NCBI GenBank assembly: GCA_003284275.1
Contig: QBVU01000008.1
Span: forward strand, 1 to 36,299
From: Pelagibacteraceae bacterium AG-313-A04
GTDB lineage: Bacteria > Pseudomonadota > Alphaproteobacteria > Pelagibacterales > Pelagibacteraceae
DNA: 36,299 nt
Reading direction: 5' to 3'
A program made the position numbers and the translations under genes. Each line of letters begins with the position of its first letter. Within the stretch, counting starts at the first letter, position 1. Below the pieces are notes generated by a model. That model saw only the letters and a program-made list of their open reading frames with translations, was not told the DNA's origin and did no database searches. Shown here piece by piece: positions 7,638 through 15,660 of the stretch.

Positions 7638-8507
7638 TTATTTTCTAAATCTTTTGATCAAGCTAGAAGTGTCCCATCTTTGGCCACCCATCTTCTGAAC
7701 TTCACCATAGTATTCATCAATTATCTTTGTGATTGGAAGGGGAGAATTATTTTTCCTTGCTTCATCCATTGCTATTTTTAGATCTTTCCTCATCCAATCA
7801 ACTGCAAAACCATAATCAAACTTGTCTTCGATCATCGTTTTATGTCTGTTTTCCATTTGCCACGATTGAGCAGCTCCTTTTGAAATCACTTCAATGACAT
7901 CATGCATATTTAACCCTGCATTCATCCCAAAATTAATTGCCTCTGATAATCCTTGAACTAATCCTGCAATACAAATTTGATTAACCATTTTAGTTAATTG
8001 ACCGCTGCCAGAGGGTCCAAGTAATTTTATTTTTTTACTATAACAATCAATTACGGGCTCTGCTTTTTTAAATGGAGTTTCATCACCACCAACCATAACT
8101 GTTAAAATTCCACCCTCTGCACCAGCTTGTCCTCCAGATATAGGAGCGTCCAAGAAATCAAAACCTTTTGTTTTTGCCTCTTTATATAATTCTCTAGCGA
8201 TGTTAGCTGAGGCGGTTGTGTTATCTACATAAATCGAACCTTTTTTTGCAGTCTTAAATAGTCCTTTATCTCCTAAAGTAACCTCTCTTAAGTCATTATC
8301 ATTTCCAACACATGTAAAAATAAAGTCACTGTCTTTAGCGGCATCCATAGGAGTATCAGCAACATCACCTTTGTATTCCTTTGCCCATTTTTCAGCTTTA
8401 GCTTTTGTACGATTATAAACAGTTACAATGTGACCTGCTTTTGATATATAACCAGCCATGGGATAGCCCATGACACCGAGACCTATGAAAGAAACTTTAC
8501 AACTCAT
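7638..8507 (-). CDS. 3-hydroxyisobutyrate dehydrogenase-like NAD(P)-dependent reductase
   Basis: The 289-residue protein is a beta-hydroxyacid dehydrogenase. An N-terminal Rossmann fold carries FIGLGVMGYPMAGYI, the substrate loop DAPISGGQAGAEGG follows around residue 120, and the catalytic Lys sits in GSGQLTKMVNQI. The C-terminal all-helical domain includes the FDYGFAVDWMRKDL stretch typical of the family. Candidate reactions are oxidation of 3-hydroxyisobutyrate (valine degradation) or reduction of tartronate semialdehyde or glyoxylate; the sequence does not decide. It heads the operon with the flavoprotein and ROK kinase. Its ATG is only 2 bases from the ATG of the divergent MFS gene, so its promoter must lie inside that gene. 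Confidence 0.85.
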   Translation of the reverse strand: MSCKVSFIGLGVMGYPMAGYISKAGHIVTVYNRTKAKAEKWAKEYKGDVADTPMDAAKDSDFIFTCVGNDNDLREVTLGDKGLFKTAKKGSIYVDNTTASANIARELYKEAKTKGFDFLDAPISGGQAGAEGGILTVMVGGDETPFKKAEPVIDCYSKKIKLLGPSGSGQLTKMVNQICIAGLVQGLSEAINFGMNAGLNMHDVIEVISKGAAQSWQMENRHKTMIEDKFDYGFAVDWMRKDLKIAMDEARKNNSPLPITKIIDEYYGEVQKMGGQRWDTSSLIKRFRK

Positions 8508-8509
8508 TA

Positions 8510-9727
8510 ATGATTAACCTTTCGTTAAATAAAAAAGTAATTATTTTTGGTTTTATATTTACATTTTTTTCTAGTTTTGGACAGAGCTTTTTTTTAGGCT
8601 TGTTTAACGCACCAATAAGAAATGAATTAGGTATTACTCATGGGCAATTTGGGACCATCTATGCATCTGCAACAATTTTTTCAAGTTTACTTCTTATTTG
8701 GGTTGGAAAAAAAATTGATGATTATCAAATTTTAAATTATTCATTTTTTGTAGTTATGTTGTTATTTGTTTCATCTTTATTTTTTTCTTTTATTAATAGT
8801 GTTTATTTTTTAGCTATTGGAATTTTTTTGATGCGCTTTTCTGGGCAAGGTTTAATGAGTCATACATCTACCACAACAATTTCTAGATTTTTTGAAAGAT
8901 CTAGAGGAAAAGCTCTGAGTACAATTTGGTTTGGTTTATCAACTGCGGAATTTATTTTACCTGTTCTTATAACTTATTTTTTTATTATTTATTCGTGGAG
9001 GACTGTGTGGCAAGGAATTGCGATTTTAATAATTTTATTTTTGCCTCTTATAATTTTAAATACAGTTAAATCTATAAAACTAGACTCAAGAGAAACAGAT
9101 CGAAATCCTACCAAAAAAAATCTTAAAATTAAAAGTTGGAGACGTAGAGATGTTTTGAGAGATTACAGATTTTATATCGTATCCTTAAATATGCTTGCGA
9201 TGCCATGGATTGCTACAGGCATTTTTGTTTATCAATCTTTTATCTCTGACTCGAAAATGTGGGCTGTTTATACAATTCCAAAAGCATTTATGGTTTATTC
9301 AATAACTTCTATAGTTACTTTATTTGTTTCAGGTTTCCTAGTAGATAAGTTTACAGGAAGAAAACTTATTCTTTACATGAACCTGCCACTATTATTCGCC
9401 ATGATCACACTATTCAATTTTAATCATGAAATATTTGCATATGTATTCCTTGGTTTGATAGGAGTATCTAACGGCTTAGCAAACATTCTGGGCTCTTCTA
9501 CTTGGGCAGAGATATATGGAGTTAAGTATATTGGAAGTATAAAAGCTTTAACAACAGCATTTATGGTTTTTTCAACTGCTTTTGGCACTGCAGTTTTTGG
9601 CCTGCTGATTGACAAAGGATTTACTGTTGAAAATATTGCTTTTGTGGGTGCTGCTTATATCGTCGTTTCATTAACTTTATTAACTTTAATCAGAAAAAGA
9701 ATAGAGCCTGTAAGAAACACAATTTAA
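8510..9727 (+). CDS. MFS transporter
   Basis: The 405-residue protein has about 12 hydrophobic segments, split by a basic cytoplasmic loop near residues 190-215 (ETDRNPTKKN then KSWRRRDVLRDYR) as in the major facilitator superfamily. A degenerate motif A is seen after helix 2 (WVGKKIDDYQ) and again after helix 8 (LVDKFTGRK). The fold resembles oxalate/formate or monocarboxylate-type MFS porters, but the substrate cannot be named. No alternative ATG lies near the N-terminus, so ATG 8510 is used. That leaves a 2-bp gap to the divergent dehydrogenase, so its promoter must overlap that gene. Confidence 0.85.
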   Translation: MINLSLNKKVIIFGFIFTFFSSFGQSFFLGLFNAPIRNELGITHGQFGTIYASATIFSSLLLIWVGKKIDDYQILNYSFFVVMLLFVSSLFFSFINSVYFLAIGIFLMRFSGQGLMSHTSTTTISRFFERSRGKALSTIWFGLSTAEFILPVLITYFFIIYSWRTVWQGIAILIILFLPLIILNTVKSIKLDSRETDRNPTKKNLKIKSWRRRDVLRDYRFYIVSLNMLAMPWIATGIFVYQSFISDSKMWAVYTIPKAFMVYSITSIVTLFVSGFLVDKFTGRKLILYMNLPLLFAMITLFNFNHEIFAYVFLGLIGVSNGLANILGSSTWAEIYGVKYIGSIKALTTAFMVFSTAFGTAVFGLLIDKGFTVENIAFVGAAYIVVSLTLLTLIRKRIEPVRNTI

Positions 9728-9767
9728 GCTTGATTTATCGGGTTTTATTGAATAAATAACTTTCATC

Positions 9768-10265
9768 ATGGCTAGAATTACAGTTGAGGATTGCTTGGAA
9801 AAAGTTGATAATCAATACGATTTAGTCCTCCTAGCAAAAGAGAGGACCGTTCAACTCAATGCCGGATCACCAATGCAAGTTGAGGAGGACAATGATAAGA
9901 GAACAATAATTTCACTAAGAGAAATCGGAGATGGAAAAATTGACGTAAAAGAGATTGAAACTAGTGCCATCAAAAGACTTAGAAAAGAGCCAGATGAACT
10001 AGAAGAGCAGGAAGAAACAGAAGAAGAAACAAATGATGACTTTGAAAATTTATATAAAGGTCAAGTTTCAAAAAGCGGTGTTGCCATCCTTCCTTCTAAA
10101 AGAACAAGAAGGATTCCAGAGGTTAAAAAACCAAGTTTAGCAGACGAAGCTCTTTCAGAGCTAAAAGCAGAGCAGCCAGAAATTAAAGAAGAAAACTTAG
10201 ATAAAGAAGAAGCTCCACTTGAGTTAAGCGAGGAAGCTCCAGTAGAAGAAAATAAATCAGAATAA
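9768..10265 (+). CDS. rpoZ: RNA polymerase subunit omega with acidic C-terminal extension
   Basis: The N-terminus MARITVEDCLEKVDNQYDLV followed by LLAKERTVQL is the conserved omega fold that supports the beta' subunit of RNA polymerase. TIISLREIGDGKID continues the alphaproteobacterial version. From about residue 85 the protein is a low-complexity, strongly acidic tail (runs of E, then repeated LxxEEAP-like units) to residue 165. Omega subunits are commonly 70-130 residues, so this tail is long; it is probably disordered. It stands alone upstream of dusA with a 3-bp gap. Confidence 0.93.
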   Translation: MARITVEDCLEKVDNQYDLVLLAKERTVQLNAGSPMQVEEDNDKRTIISLREIGDGKIDVKEIETSAIKRLRKEPDELEEQEETEEETNDDFENLYKGQVSKSGVAILPSKRTRRIPEVKKPSLADEALSELKAEQPEIKEENLDKEEAPLELSEEAPVEENKSE

Positions 10266-10268
10266 ATT

Positions 10269-11252
10269 ATGAAAAAAACTGTTTCAGTTGCACCAATGAT
10301 GGATTGCACTGATAAACATGAAATATATTTTCTAAGTCTTATTAGTAAGAATATTCATTTATACTCAGAAATGATTGTAGCTAACGCAATCATAAAAGGA
10401 GACAGGAATAAATTACTATCATTTAAAAAAATTTCTAATCCTGTTACTTTACAAGTTGGAGGTTCAAATCCCGATGAACTTGCCGAGGCTTGCAAAATTT
10501 CAGAAGATTATGGCTATAAGGAAATTAATCTAAATTTAGGTTGTCCTAGCAAAAAAGTTCAAAAAAATAAATTCGGTGCGTGTTTAATGCAAGAACCCAA
10601 TCTTGTAGCCAAATGTATTGAGATGATGTCTAAGGCTACAAAGCTGCCAGTAACTATTAAAACAAGAATTGGTTACAATGATGTTGAAAATTTTGAGTTT
10701 TTAAAATCTTTTATTCAAACTACTAAAGACGCTGGATCAAAAAAGTTTATTATCCATGCAAGAAAAGCTTTACTAAAAAAATTAAGCCCTAAAGAAAATT
10801 TAAATATTCCACCGCTTAAATATGAATTTGTTTATCAATTAAAGGAGCATTTTAAAAATGATGAAATAATTATTAACGGTGGAATTAAGTCTACTGAGGA
10901 TATTAAAAATCATTTTTTAAAAGTAGATGGCGCTATGATTGGAAGAGCTATCTATCATTCACCTTATTTTCTAGCTGATATAGAAAAAGATATTTTCAAT
11001 AATAAAAATGTGCCTACTAGAAGTGAAGTCATGGAAAAATTAATTCCATATATTCAAGAGGAAACATCTAAAGGTGTGCAATTAAATCATATCATGAGAC
11101 ACACTGTTGGTTTATTTCACGGACAGAATGGGTCTAGAACTTGGAAACAATATCTTTCTAAAAATATGTGTATCAGAGATGCTGATCTTCAAAAAGTAAA
11201 TCATATAATGGATCAGGTTAAAAAAACAAATCCTGTATCTTTGGAAAGATAA
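10269..11252 (+). CDS. dusA: tRNA-dihydrouridine synthase A
   Basis: The 327-residue TIM-barrel flavoprotein reduces uridine in the tRNA D-loop using FMN and NADPH. The DusA N-terminal signature is present as SVAPMMDCTDKH (usually MDWTDRH). LNLGCPSKKVQKNKFGACLM contains the catalytic Cys of FGACLM. Further family features are VTIKTRIGYND, FIIHARKA, INGGIKS and MIGRAIYHSPY (FMN phosphate binding). The C-terminal helical domain contains HIMRHTVGLFHGQNGSRTWK, typical of DusA. It follows rpoZ with a 3-bp gap and precedes the TauE gene with a 2-bp gap, consistent with one transcript. Confidence 0.93.
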   Translation: MKKTVSVAPMMDCTDKHEIYFLSLISKNIHLYSEMIVANAIIKGDRNKLLSFKKISNPVTLQVGGSNPDELAEACKISEDYGYKEINLNLGCPSKKVQKNKFGACLMQEPNLVAKCIEMMSKATKLPVTIKTRIGYNDVENFEFLKSFIQTTKDAGSKKFIIHARKALLKKLSPKENLNIPPLKYEFVYQLKEHFKNDEIIINGGIKSTEDIKNHFLKVDGAMIGRAIYHSPYFLADIEKDIFNNKNVPTRSEVMEKLIPYIQEETSKGVQLNHIMRHTVGLFHGQNGSRTWKQYLSKNMCIRDADLQKVNHIMDQVKKTNPVSLER

Positions 11253-11254
11253 AT

Positions 11255-12085
11255 TTGGACATTTTTTTTCAATCTGAGACTCTCTATTTAATTTTAATAA
11301 TGGTCATTACAGCTATCCCTGCAGGTTTTGCTGCAGGTTTATTTGGTATTGGAGGCGGATTAATTACAGTTCCAATTTTATTTTATATTTTTGGTGCAGC
11401 TGGAATAGAGCCAGCTTATTTAATGCACTTAGCAGTAGGAACTTCATTTGGAATTATTATTCCAACATCAATTGTTTCAGTTTTAACTCATCATCAACAT
11501 AAAGCAGTTGATTTTAATGTAGTGAAGGGTTACGGAGTGTTTGTAATTATTGGGGTGATACTTGGTACTATTTTGGCTGCTGGTTTAAAAACAAAACCTT
11601 TAATACTATTTTTTACAGTTGTCGTTTATATTCTAGCTTTCTATTTATTGTTTCTAAAAGAGAAAGAGTCCGATCTTTCAATCAAGATGGGTTTGCCGGC
11701 TAAAATAATCTCAGGAATTATTACTGGTTTTGTTTCAGCACCAATGGGTATAGGCGGGGCAGTAATGAATGTTCCAATCTTAAAGTTTTTTGGTTATCCA
11801 ATAAATAAAGCCATAGGAAGTGCAGCTGCTATTGGTTTTATAATAGCTTTGTTCGGTACGATAGGTTTTCTTTTCTCAGGTAATTATTTAAATGCTAATT
11901 TACCTTTAAGCATTGGTTTTTTAAACATTCCAGCATTTTTAATATTCTTTCCAATAACAGCATTTATGGCAAGGTTAGGAGCAAAAGCAAGTCATAGAAT
12001 TAATAAAAAAAAAATGACAAAGTATTTTGGATTATTTTTAATAATTATAGGTACTAAATTTTTATACGAGTATTTTAATCTTTAA
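11255..12085 (+). CDS. TauE/SafE-family membrane exporter
   Basis: This is a 276-residue membrane protein with about eight hydrophobic segments. The two internal repeats carry the family motifs: FAAGLFGIGGGLITVPIL near the N-terminus and APMGIGGAVMNVPIL around residue 165. A stretch of charged, soluble residues (KEKESDLSIK) sits between the halves. TauE/SafE proteins move sulfite, sulfoacetate or other organosulfur anions across the inner membrane; the substrate is not certain here. The chosen start is TTG 11255, two bases after the dusA stop; a downstream ATG would remove part of the first helix. The 3' end overlaps the opposing phosphomutase by 4 bases. Confidence 0.85.
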   Translation: MDIFFQSETLYLILIMVITAIPAGFAAGLFGIGGGLITVPILFYIFGAAGIEPAYLMHLAVGTSFGIIIPTSIVSVLTHHQHKAVDFNVVKGYGVFVIIGVILGTILAAGLKTKPLILFFTVVVYILAFYLLFLKEKESDLSIKMGLPAKIISGIITGFVSAPMGIGGAVMNVPILKFFGYPINKAIGSAAAIGFIIALFGTIGFLFSGNYLNANLPLSIGFLNIPAFLIFFPITAFMARLGAKASHRINKKKMTKYFGLFLIIIGTKFLYEYFNL

Positions 12086-13524
12086 ATTTTTTGATCGTAT
12101 TCGCCAATTTTTCCAGTTTCTTGTAATAATTTGTCAATAAAATCAAAAATATTTTTCTTTCTCTCGTTTGAAGTTGGGCTCTCAGTAACCACAACAAGAG
12201 AAGGTTTATTTGATGAAGCTCTAATTAAACCCCAAGATCCATCTGTTAAAGAAAATCTTACTCCGTTAACCGTTAAAACTTCCGTGATCGATTGATTATC
12301 TATTTTAATATTCTTTTTTTTAAGATCGTCAACTTTTTTAACCATCTCCTCTACCACTTTATACTTCTCTTCATCCTTGCAGAATGGAGCCATAGTTGGA
12401 GACTGATATGTTTTAGGTAAATCATTAATGATTTCACTCATCTTCTTATTGTGATTAGTTAATAAATGACAAACTTGTATCGCTGAATTTATTCCATCAT
12501 CATATCCGTATCCTAAAGGTTGATTAAAAAAGAAATGACCACTTTTTTCAAATCCTGCTAAAGCCTTTTCTAAATTTACTTTTCTTTTTATATGTGAATG
12601 TCCAGTCTTCCAGTAAATCGTCTTACAATTATTTTCTAAAAGAACTTTATCTTTAGCATAAAGACCTGTTGATTTTACATCCACAACGAATTTTGAGGTT
12701 TGATGTTTAGGTGCTAAGTGTCTAGCAATTAATAATCCTATTTTATCAGAGTATATTTCATTTCCCTTATCATCAATTACTCCACATCTATCACCATCTC
12801 CATCAAAACCAAATCCGACATCAGCATTATTATCTTTTACCGCTTTAGCTATTGTATGCAACATTTCAAGATCTTCAGGGTTAGGATTATATTTTGGAAA
12901 AGACCAGTCTAGATTACAATCTAATTCTACAACCTCACAACCTATACCTCTTAAGATATCAGGCGCAAATACTCCCGCTGTTCCATTACCACAAGCAACA
13001 ATGGCTTTAATTTTCTTATTGATCTTATTTTTTTTTATTAAATCATTTGAATAGACATTCTTAAAATTATCTATTTTTTTAATCGAACCCTTTCCTTTAA
13101 TAAACTTCTTACTTAAAGTGATATTTTTCAGTTCACCCATTTCTTTAGGAGCATGGGTTAAACCTTTTTTGATACCCATTTTTACTCCAGTCCAACCATT
13201 TTCATTATGACTAGCCGTAACCATAGCTATAGCATCTGAGTTTAAATTAAACTGCGCAAAGTAAACAGTAGGAGATAATGATAGTCCTATATCCTCAACA
13301 TTACATCCGGTTGAAGTTAAGCCATTGATAAGAGCTTTTTTTATATCTTCACTGTAGGACCTATAATCATGGCCTACTATCACTCTTGGATTTGTTTTCC
13401 TTGTATGGCTTATAATTTGAGAACCTAGTCCTTTTCCTAATTCAGTGATTCCCTCTAAATCGATGTCTTTTTCATAAAGCCATCTAGCGTCGTATTCTCT
13501 AAAACCATTTGGATTGATTTTCAT
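12082..13524 (-). CDS. Phosphomannomutase/phosphoglucomutase
   Basis: The 480-residue alpha-D-phosphohexomutase interconverts hexose 1- and 6-phosphates. All four domain signatures are visible: the phosphoserine loop TASHNENGWTGVK with Ser105, the metal-binding loop GFDGDGDRCGV with Asp241, 243 and 245, the sugar-recognition segment FEKSGHFFF around residue 325, and the phosphate-binding RASSNKPSLVVV near the C-terminus. The E-K-S-G-H sugar loop fits the PMM/PGM (AlgC/ManB-like) branch used for nucleotide-sugar precursors of lipopolysaccharide. It reads toward the TauE gene and overlaps it by 4 bases. The 186-bp gap upstream separates it from nrdA. Confidence 0.9.
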   Translation of the reverse strand: MKINPNGFREYDARWLYEKDIDLEGITELGKGLGSQIISHTRKTNPRVIVGHDYRSYSEDIKKALINGLTSTGCNVEDIGLSLSPTVYFAQFNLNSDAIAMVTASHNENGWTGVKMGIKKGLTHAPKEMGELKNITLSKKFIKGKGSIKKIDNFKNVYSNDLIKKNKINKKIKAIVACGNGTAGVFAPDILRGIGCEVVELDCNLDWSFPKYNPNPEDLEMLHTIAKAVKDNNADVGFGFDGDGDRCGVIDDKGNEIYSDKIGLLIARHLAPKHQTSKFVVDVKSTGLYAKDKVLLENNCKTIYWKTGHSHIKRKVNLEKALAGFEKSGHFFFNQPLGYGYDDGINSAIQVCHLLTNHNKKMSEIINDLPKTYQSPTMAPFCKDEEKYKVVEEMVKKVDDLKKKNIKIDNQSITEVLTVNGVRFSLTDGSWGLIRASSNKPSLVVVTESPTSNERKKNIFDFIDKLLQETGKIGEYDQKI

Positions 13525-13587
13525 TAATTATAAATACTAAAGAATAAGGACTTTTGTTATTAAATGTTTATTAACAAAACTTTCCAC

Positions 13588-13616
13588 TTGCAAAATTATT
13601 TAAATGTTCTTATAAT
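13588..13616 (+). promoter_or_regulatory. Sigma-70-like promoter of nrdAB
   Basis: TTGCAA (13588-13593) and TATAAT (13611-13616) are separated by 17 bp. This is the best promoter match in the window and lies in its largest intergenic gap (13525-13710). Expected transcription start is near 13623, leaving a ~90-base leader that contains the putative NrdR sites. Confidence 0.6.
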
Positions 13617-13629
13617 GTTCTATTGATTT

Positions 13630-13645
13630 CGATGTTATATAGTAT
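13630..13645. promoter_or_regulatory. Putative NrdR box 1 (weaker)
   Basis: The 16-mer around TTATATAGT matches the NrdR consensus ACACTATATATAGTGT at about 10 of 16 positions, with its left arm poor. Support comes mainly from position: its AGT core lies exactly 31 bp before the AGT core of the second box, the tandem spacing typical of NrdR sites. Confidence 0.45.
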
Positions 13646-13660
13646 ATTAAGACTATTGTG

Positions 13661-13676
13661 ACACAACATGTAGTTG
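13661..13676. promoter_or_regulatory. Putative NrdR box 2
   Basis: ACACAACATGTAGTTG matches the NrdR consensus at about 12 of 16 positions and includes the inverted repeat ACAAC/GTTGT (13663-13677). NrdR is an ATP-cone repressor of ribonucleotide reductase genes; its gene is not in this window. The site lies 34 bp before the nrdA start. Confidence 0.55.
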
Positions 13677-13710
13677 TTTTGTTAATAAATCGAAGTAAAT
13701 AAGTAAAAAT

Positions 13711-15660
13711 ATGAATAAAAACGTATCATTGGCAATAGAGAAAGCTGTCGGCAGTATAAGCCAAAAGCACCAAAATGACCTAAGAAATAATGGTCCTAAA
13801 AAACCGGATTTATTTTCTTTGTCTGGTGAAACAGAGCTATTTCAAAATGAGAGAGGCATCACAATAAAGATTGATAGATCTAGAGATGCTAATTTAACTG
13901 ACTTTGGAAAAGCTACACTTAAAGACAGATACTTGGGTCAAAATGAGAGCTTCCAAGATCTATTTGCAAGGGTGGCTAGTGTCTACGCCGATGATAATTT
14001 ACACGCACAAAGAATTTATAATTACATAAGCAATTTATGGTTTATGCCAGCAACACCAGTTCTATCTAACGGTGGCACTGAAAGAGGTTTGCCAATTTCG
14101 TGTTTTTTAAATGAAGCTAATGATAGCTTAGAAGGTATTACAAATCTTTGGGAAGAGAATGTCTGGCTTGCTGCAAGAGGTGGCGGTATCGGAAGTTATT
14201 GGGGCAACTTAAGATCTATCGGTGAAAAGATAGGAAAAGTTGGAAAAACATCAGGGATTATTCCATTTATTAAAGTTATGGACTCTTTAACTTTGGCTAT
14301 TAGCCAAGGTTCTTTAAGAAGAGGTTCAGCAGCATGTTATTTACAAATCGACCATCCTGAAATTGAAGAGTTTATTGAGATGAGAAGACCGACAGGTGGT
14401 GATGTTAACAGAAGGTCTCTCAACTTACATCACGGTGTGTTGGTCACAGATGAATTTATGAGAGCAGTAGAGACAGGTGATCAATGGGCTTTGAGAAGTC
14501 CATACGATGGCACAGTTCAGTCTACAATACCTGCAAGAAATTTATGGATAAGACTACTAACCGCTAGAATTGAAACTGGAGAGCCTTATATTGTTTTCAT
14601 TGATACAGTTAACAGACAAATTCCTCAACATCATAAGCTTGCTGGATTAAAAGTTAAAACTTCAAATCTATGTAGTGAAATTACTTTGCCCACTGGACAA
14701 GATAATGATGGAAATCAAAGAACAGCCGTCTGCTGCTTGTCATCATTGAATTTAGATACTTACGATCAATGGAAAGAAGATCCTCAATTTGTCGAGGATG
14801 TAATGAGATTCTTAGATAACGTGATGACAGATTTTATAAATAGAGCTCCAGATGAATTCGCCCATGCAAAATATTCAGCTATGCGAGAAAGAAGTGTTGG
14901 ACTGGGTGTAATGGGTTTACATTCTTTCTTCCAACAAAAAAATATTCCTTTTGGTTCTGTCATGAGCAAAGTTTGGAATAAAAAGATATTTAAAAATATT
15001 CAAGAAAAAGTTGACGCTGCATCAGTGAGTCTTGCAGAAGAAAGAGGAGCTTGTCCTGACGCTGCTGAATATGGAATGAAAGAAAGATTTTCAAATAAAA
15101 CTGCTATTGCTCCAACAGCATCTATATCAATTATCTGTGGTGGATCATCACCAGGAATTGAACCTATCGCTGCAAATAGTTATACGCACAAAACATTATC
15201 TGGTTCATTTAACGTAAGAAACAAATATCTTAAAAAACTTTTACAAAAATACAAAAAGGATACCGATGAAGTTTGGTCTAGCATCACAACTAACCAGGGT
15301 TCAGTATCTCACTTAGATTTTTTAAATGCTGAAGAAAAAGATACTTTTAAAACAGCATTTGAAATAGATCAAAGATGGGTTGTGGAATTAGGAGCTGATA
15401 GAACTCCTCATATTTCACAAGCTCAATCTGTAAATATATTTATACCTGCAGATATTCATAAAAAAGATTTACATGATCTTCATTTCCAAGCTTGGAAAAA
15501 AGGATTAAAAAGTCTTTATTACTGCAGATCTAAATCAATCCAAAGAGCCGAGAATGTAAATAATACATCACAAACTGATGTAACTAAGAATGTTTACTCA
15601 AACGGACAAAAATCAAATAATGAGTCAAATAACTATGAGGAGTGTTTATCATGTCAGTAG
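13711..15660 (+). CDS. nrdA: Ribonucleoside-diphosphate reductase, large (catalytic) subunit
   Basis: The 649-residue class I NrdA reduces ribonucleoside diphosphates to deoxyribonucleotides together with NrdB. Active-site residues are in place: Cys131 (LPISCFLN) and Cys341 (VCCLSS) as the redox pair, and Asn319, Cys321 and Glu323 in NLCSEI for radical chemistry. The C-terminus ends in ECLSCQ, the CxxC pair (645/648) that is re-reduced by thioredoxin or glutaredoxin. No ATP-cone signature is seen in the ~95 residues before the catalytic core, so the usual dATP overall-activity switch appears absent. It is followed by nrdB with a 10-base overlap and preceded by a promoter and two NrdR-like sites. 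Confidence 0.95.
   Translation: MNKNVSLAIEKAVGSISQKHQNDLRNNGPKKPDLFSLSGETELFQNERGITIKIDRSRDANLTDFGKATLKDRYLGQNESFQDLFARVASVYADDNLHAQRIYNYISNLWFMPATPVLSNGGTERGLPISCFLNEANDSLEGITNLWEENVWLAARGGGIGSYWGNLRSIGEKIGKVGKTSGIIPFIKVMDSLTLAISQGSLRRGSAACYLQIDHPEIEEFIEMRRPTGGDVNRRSLNLHHGVLVTDEFMRAVETGDQWALRSPYDGTVQSTIPARNLWIRLLTARIETGEPYIVFIDTVNRQIPQHHKLAGLKVKTSNLCSEITLPTGQDNDGNQRTAVCCLSSLNLDTYDQWKEDPQFVEDVMRFLDNVMTDFINRAPDEFAHAKYSAMRERSVGLGVMGLHSFFQQKNIPFGSVMSKVWNKKIFKNIQEKVDAASVSLAEERGACPDAAEYGMKERFSNKTAIAPTASISIICGGSSPGIEPIAANSYTHKTLSGSFNVRNKYLKKLLQKYKKDTDEVWSSITTNQGSVSHLDFLNAEEKDTFKTAFEIDQRWVVELGADRTPHISQAQSVNIFIPADIHKKDLHDLHFQAWKKGLKSLYYCRSKSIQRAENVNNTSQTDVTKNVYSNGQKSNNESNNYEECLSCQ

Noticed and set aside
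10061-10309. Ser-rich minus-strand frame opposite rpoZ
   Set aside because: It is a complement of the Glu/Ala-rich omega tail, which favours long open antisense frames by composition alone.
13525-13710. A small RNA or tRNA in the largest intergenic gap
   Set aside because: No cloverleaf or stable GC-rich stem was found; the gap is accounted for by a promoter and two putative NrdR sites.
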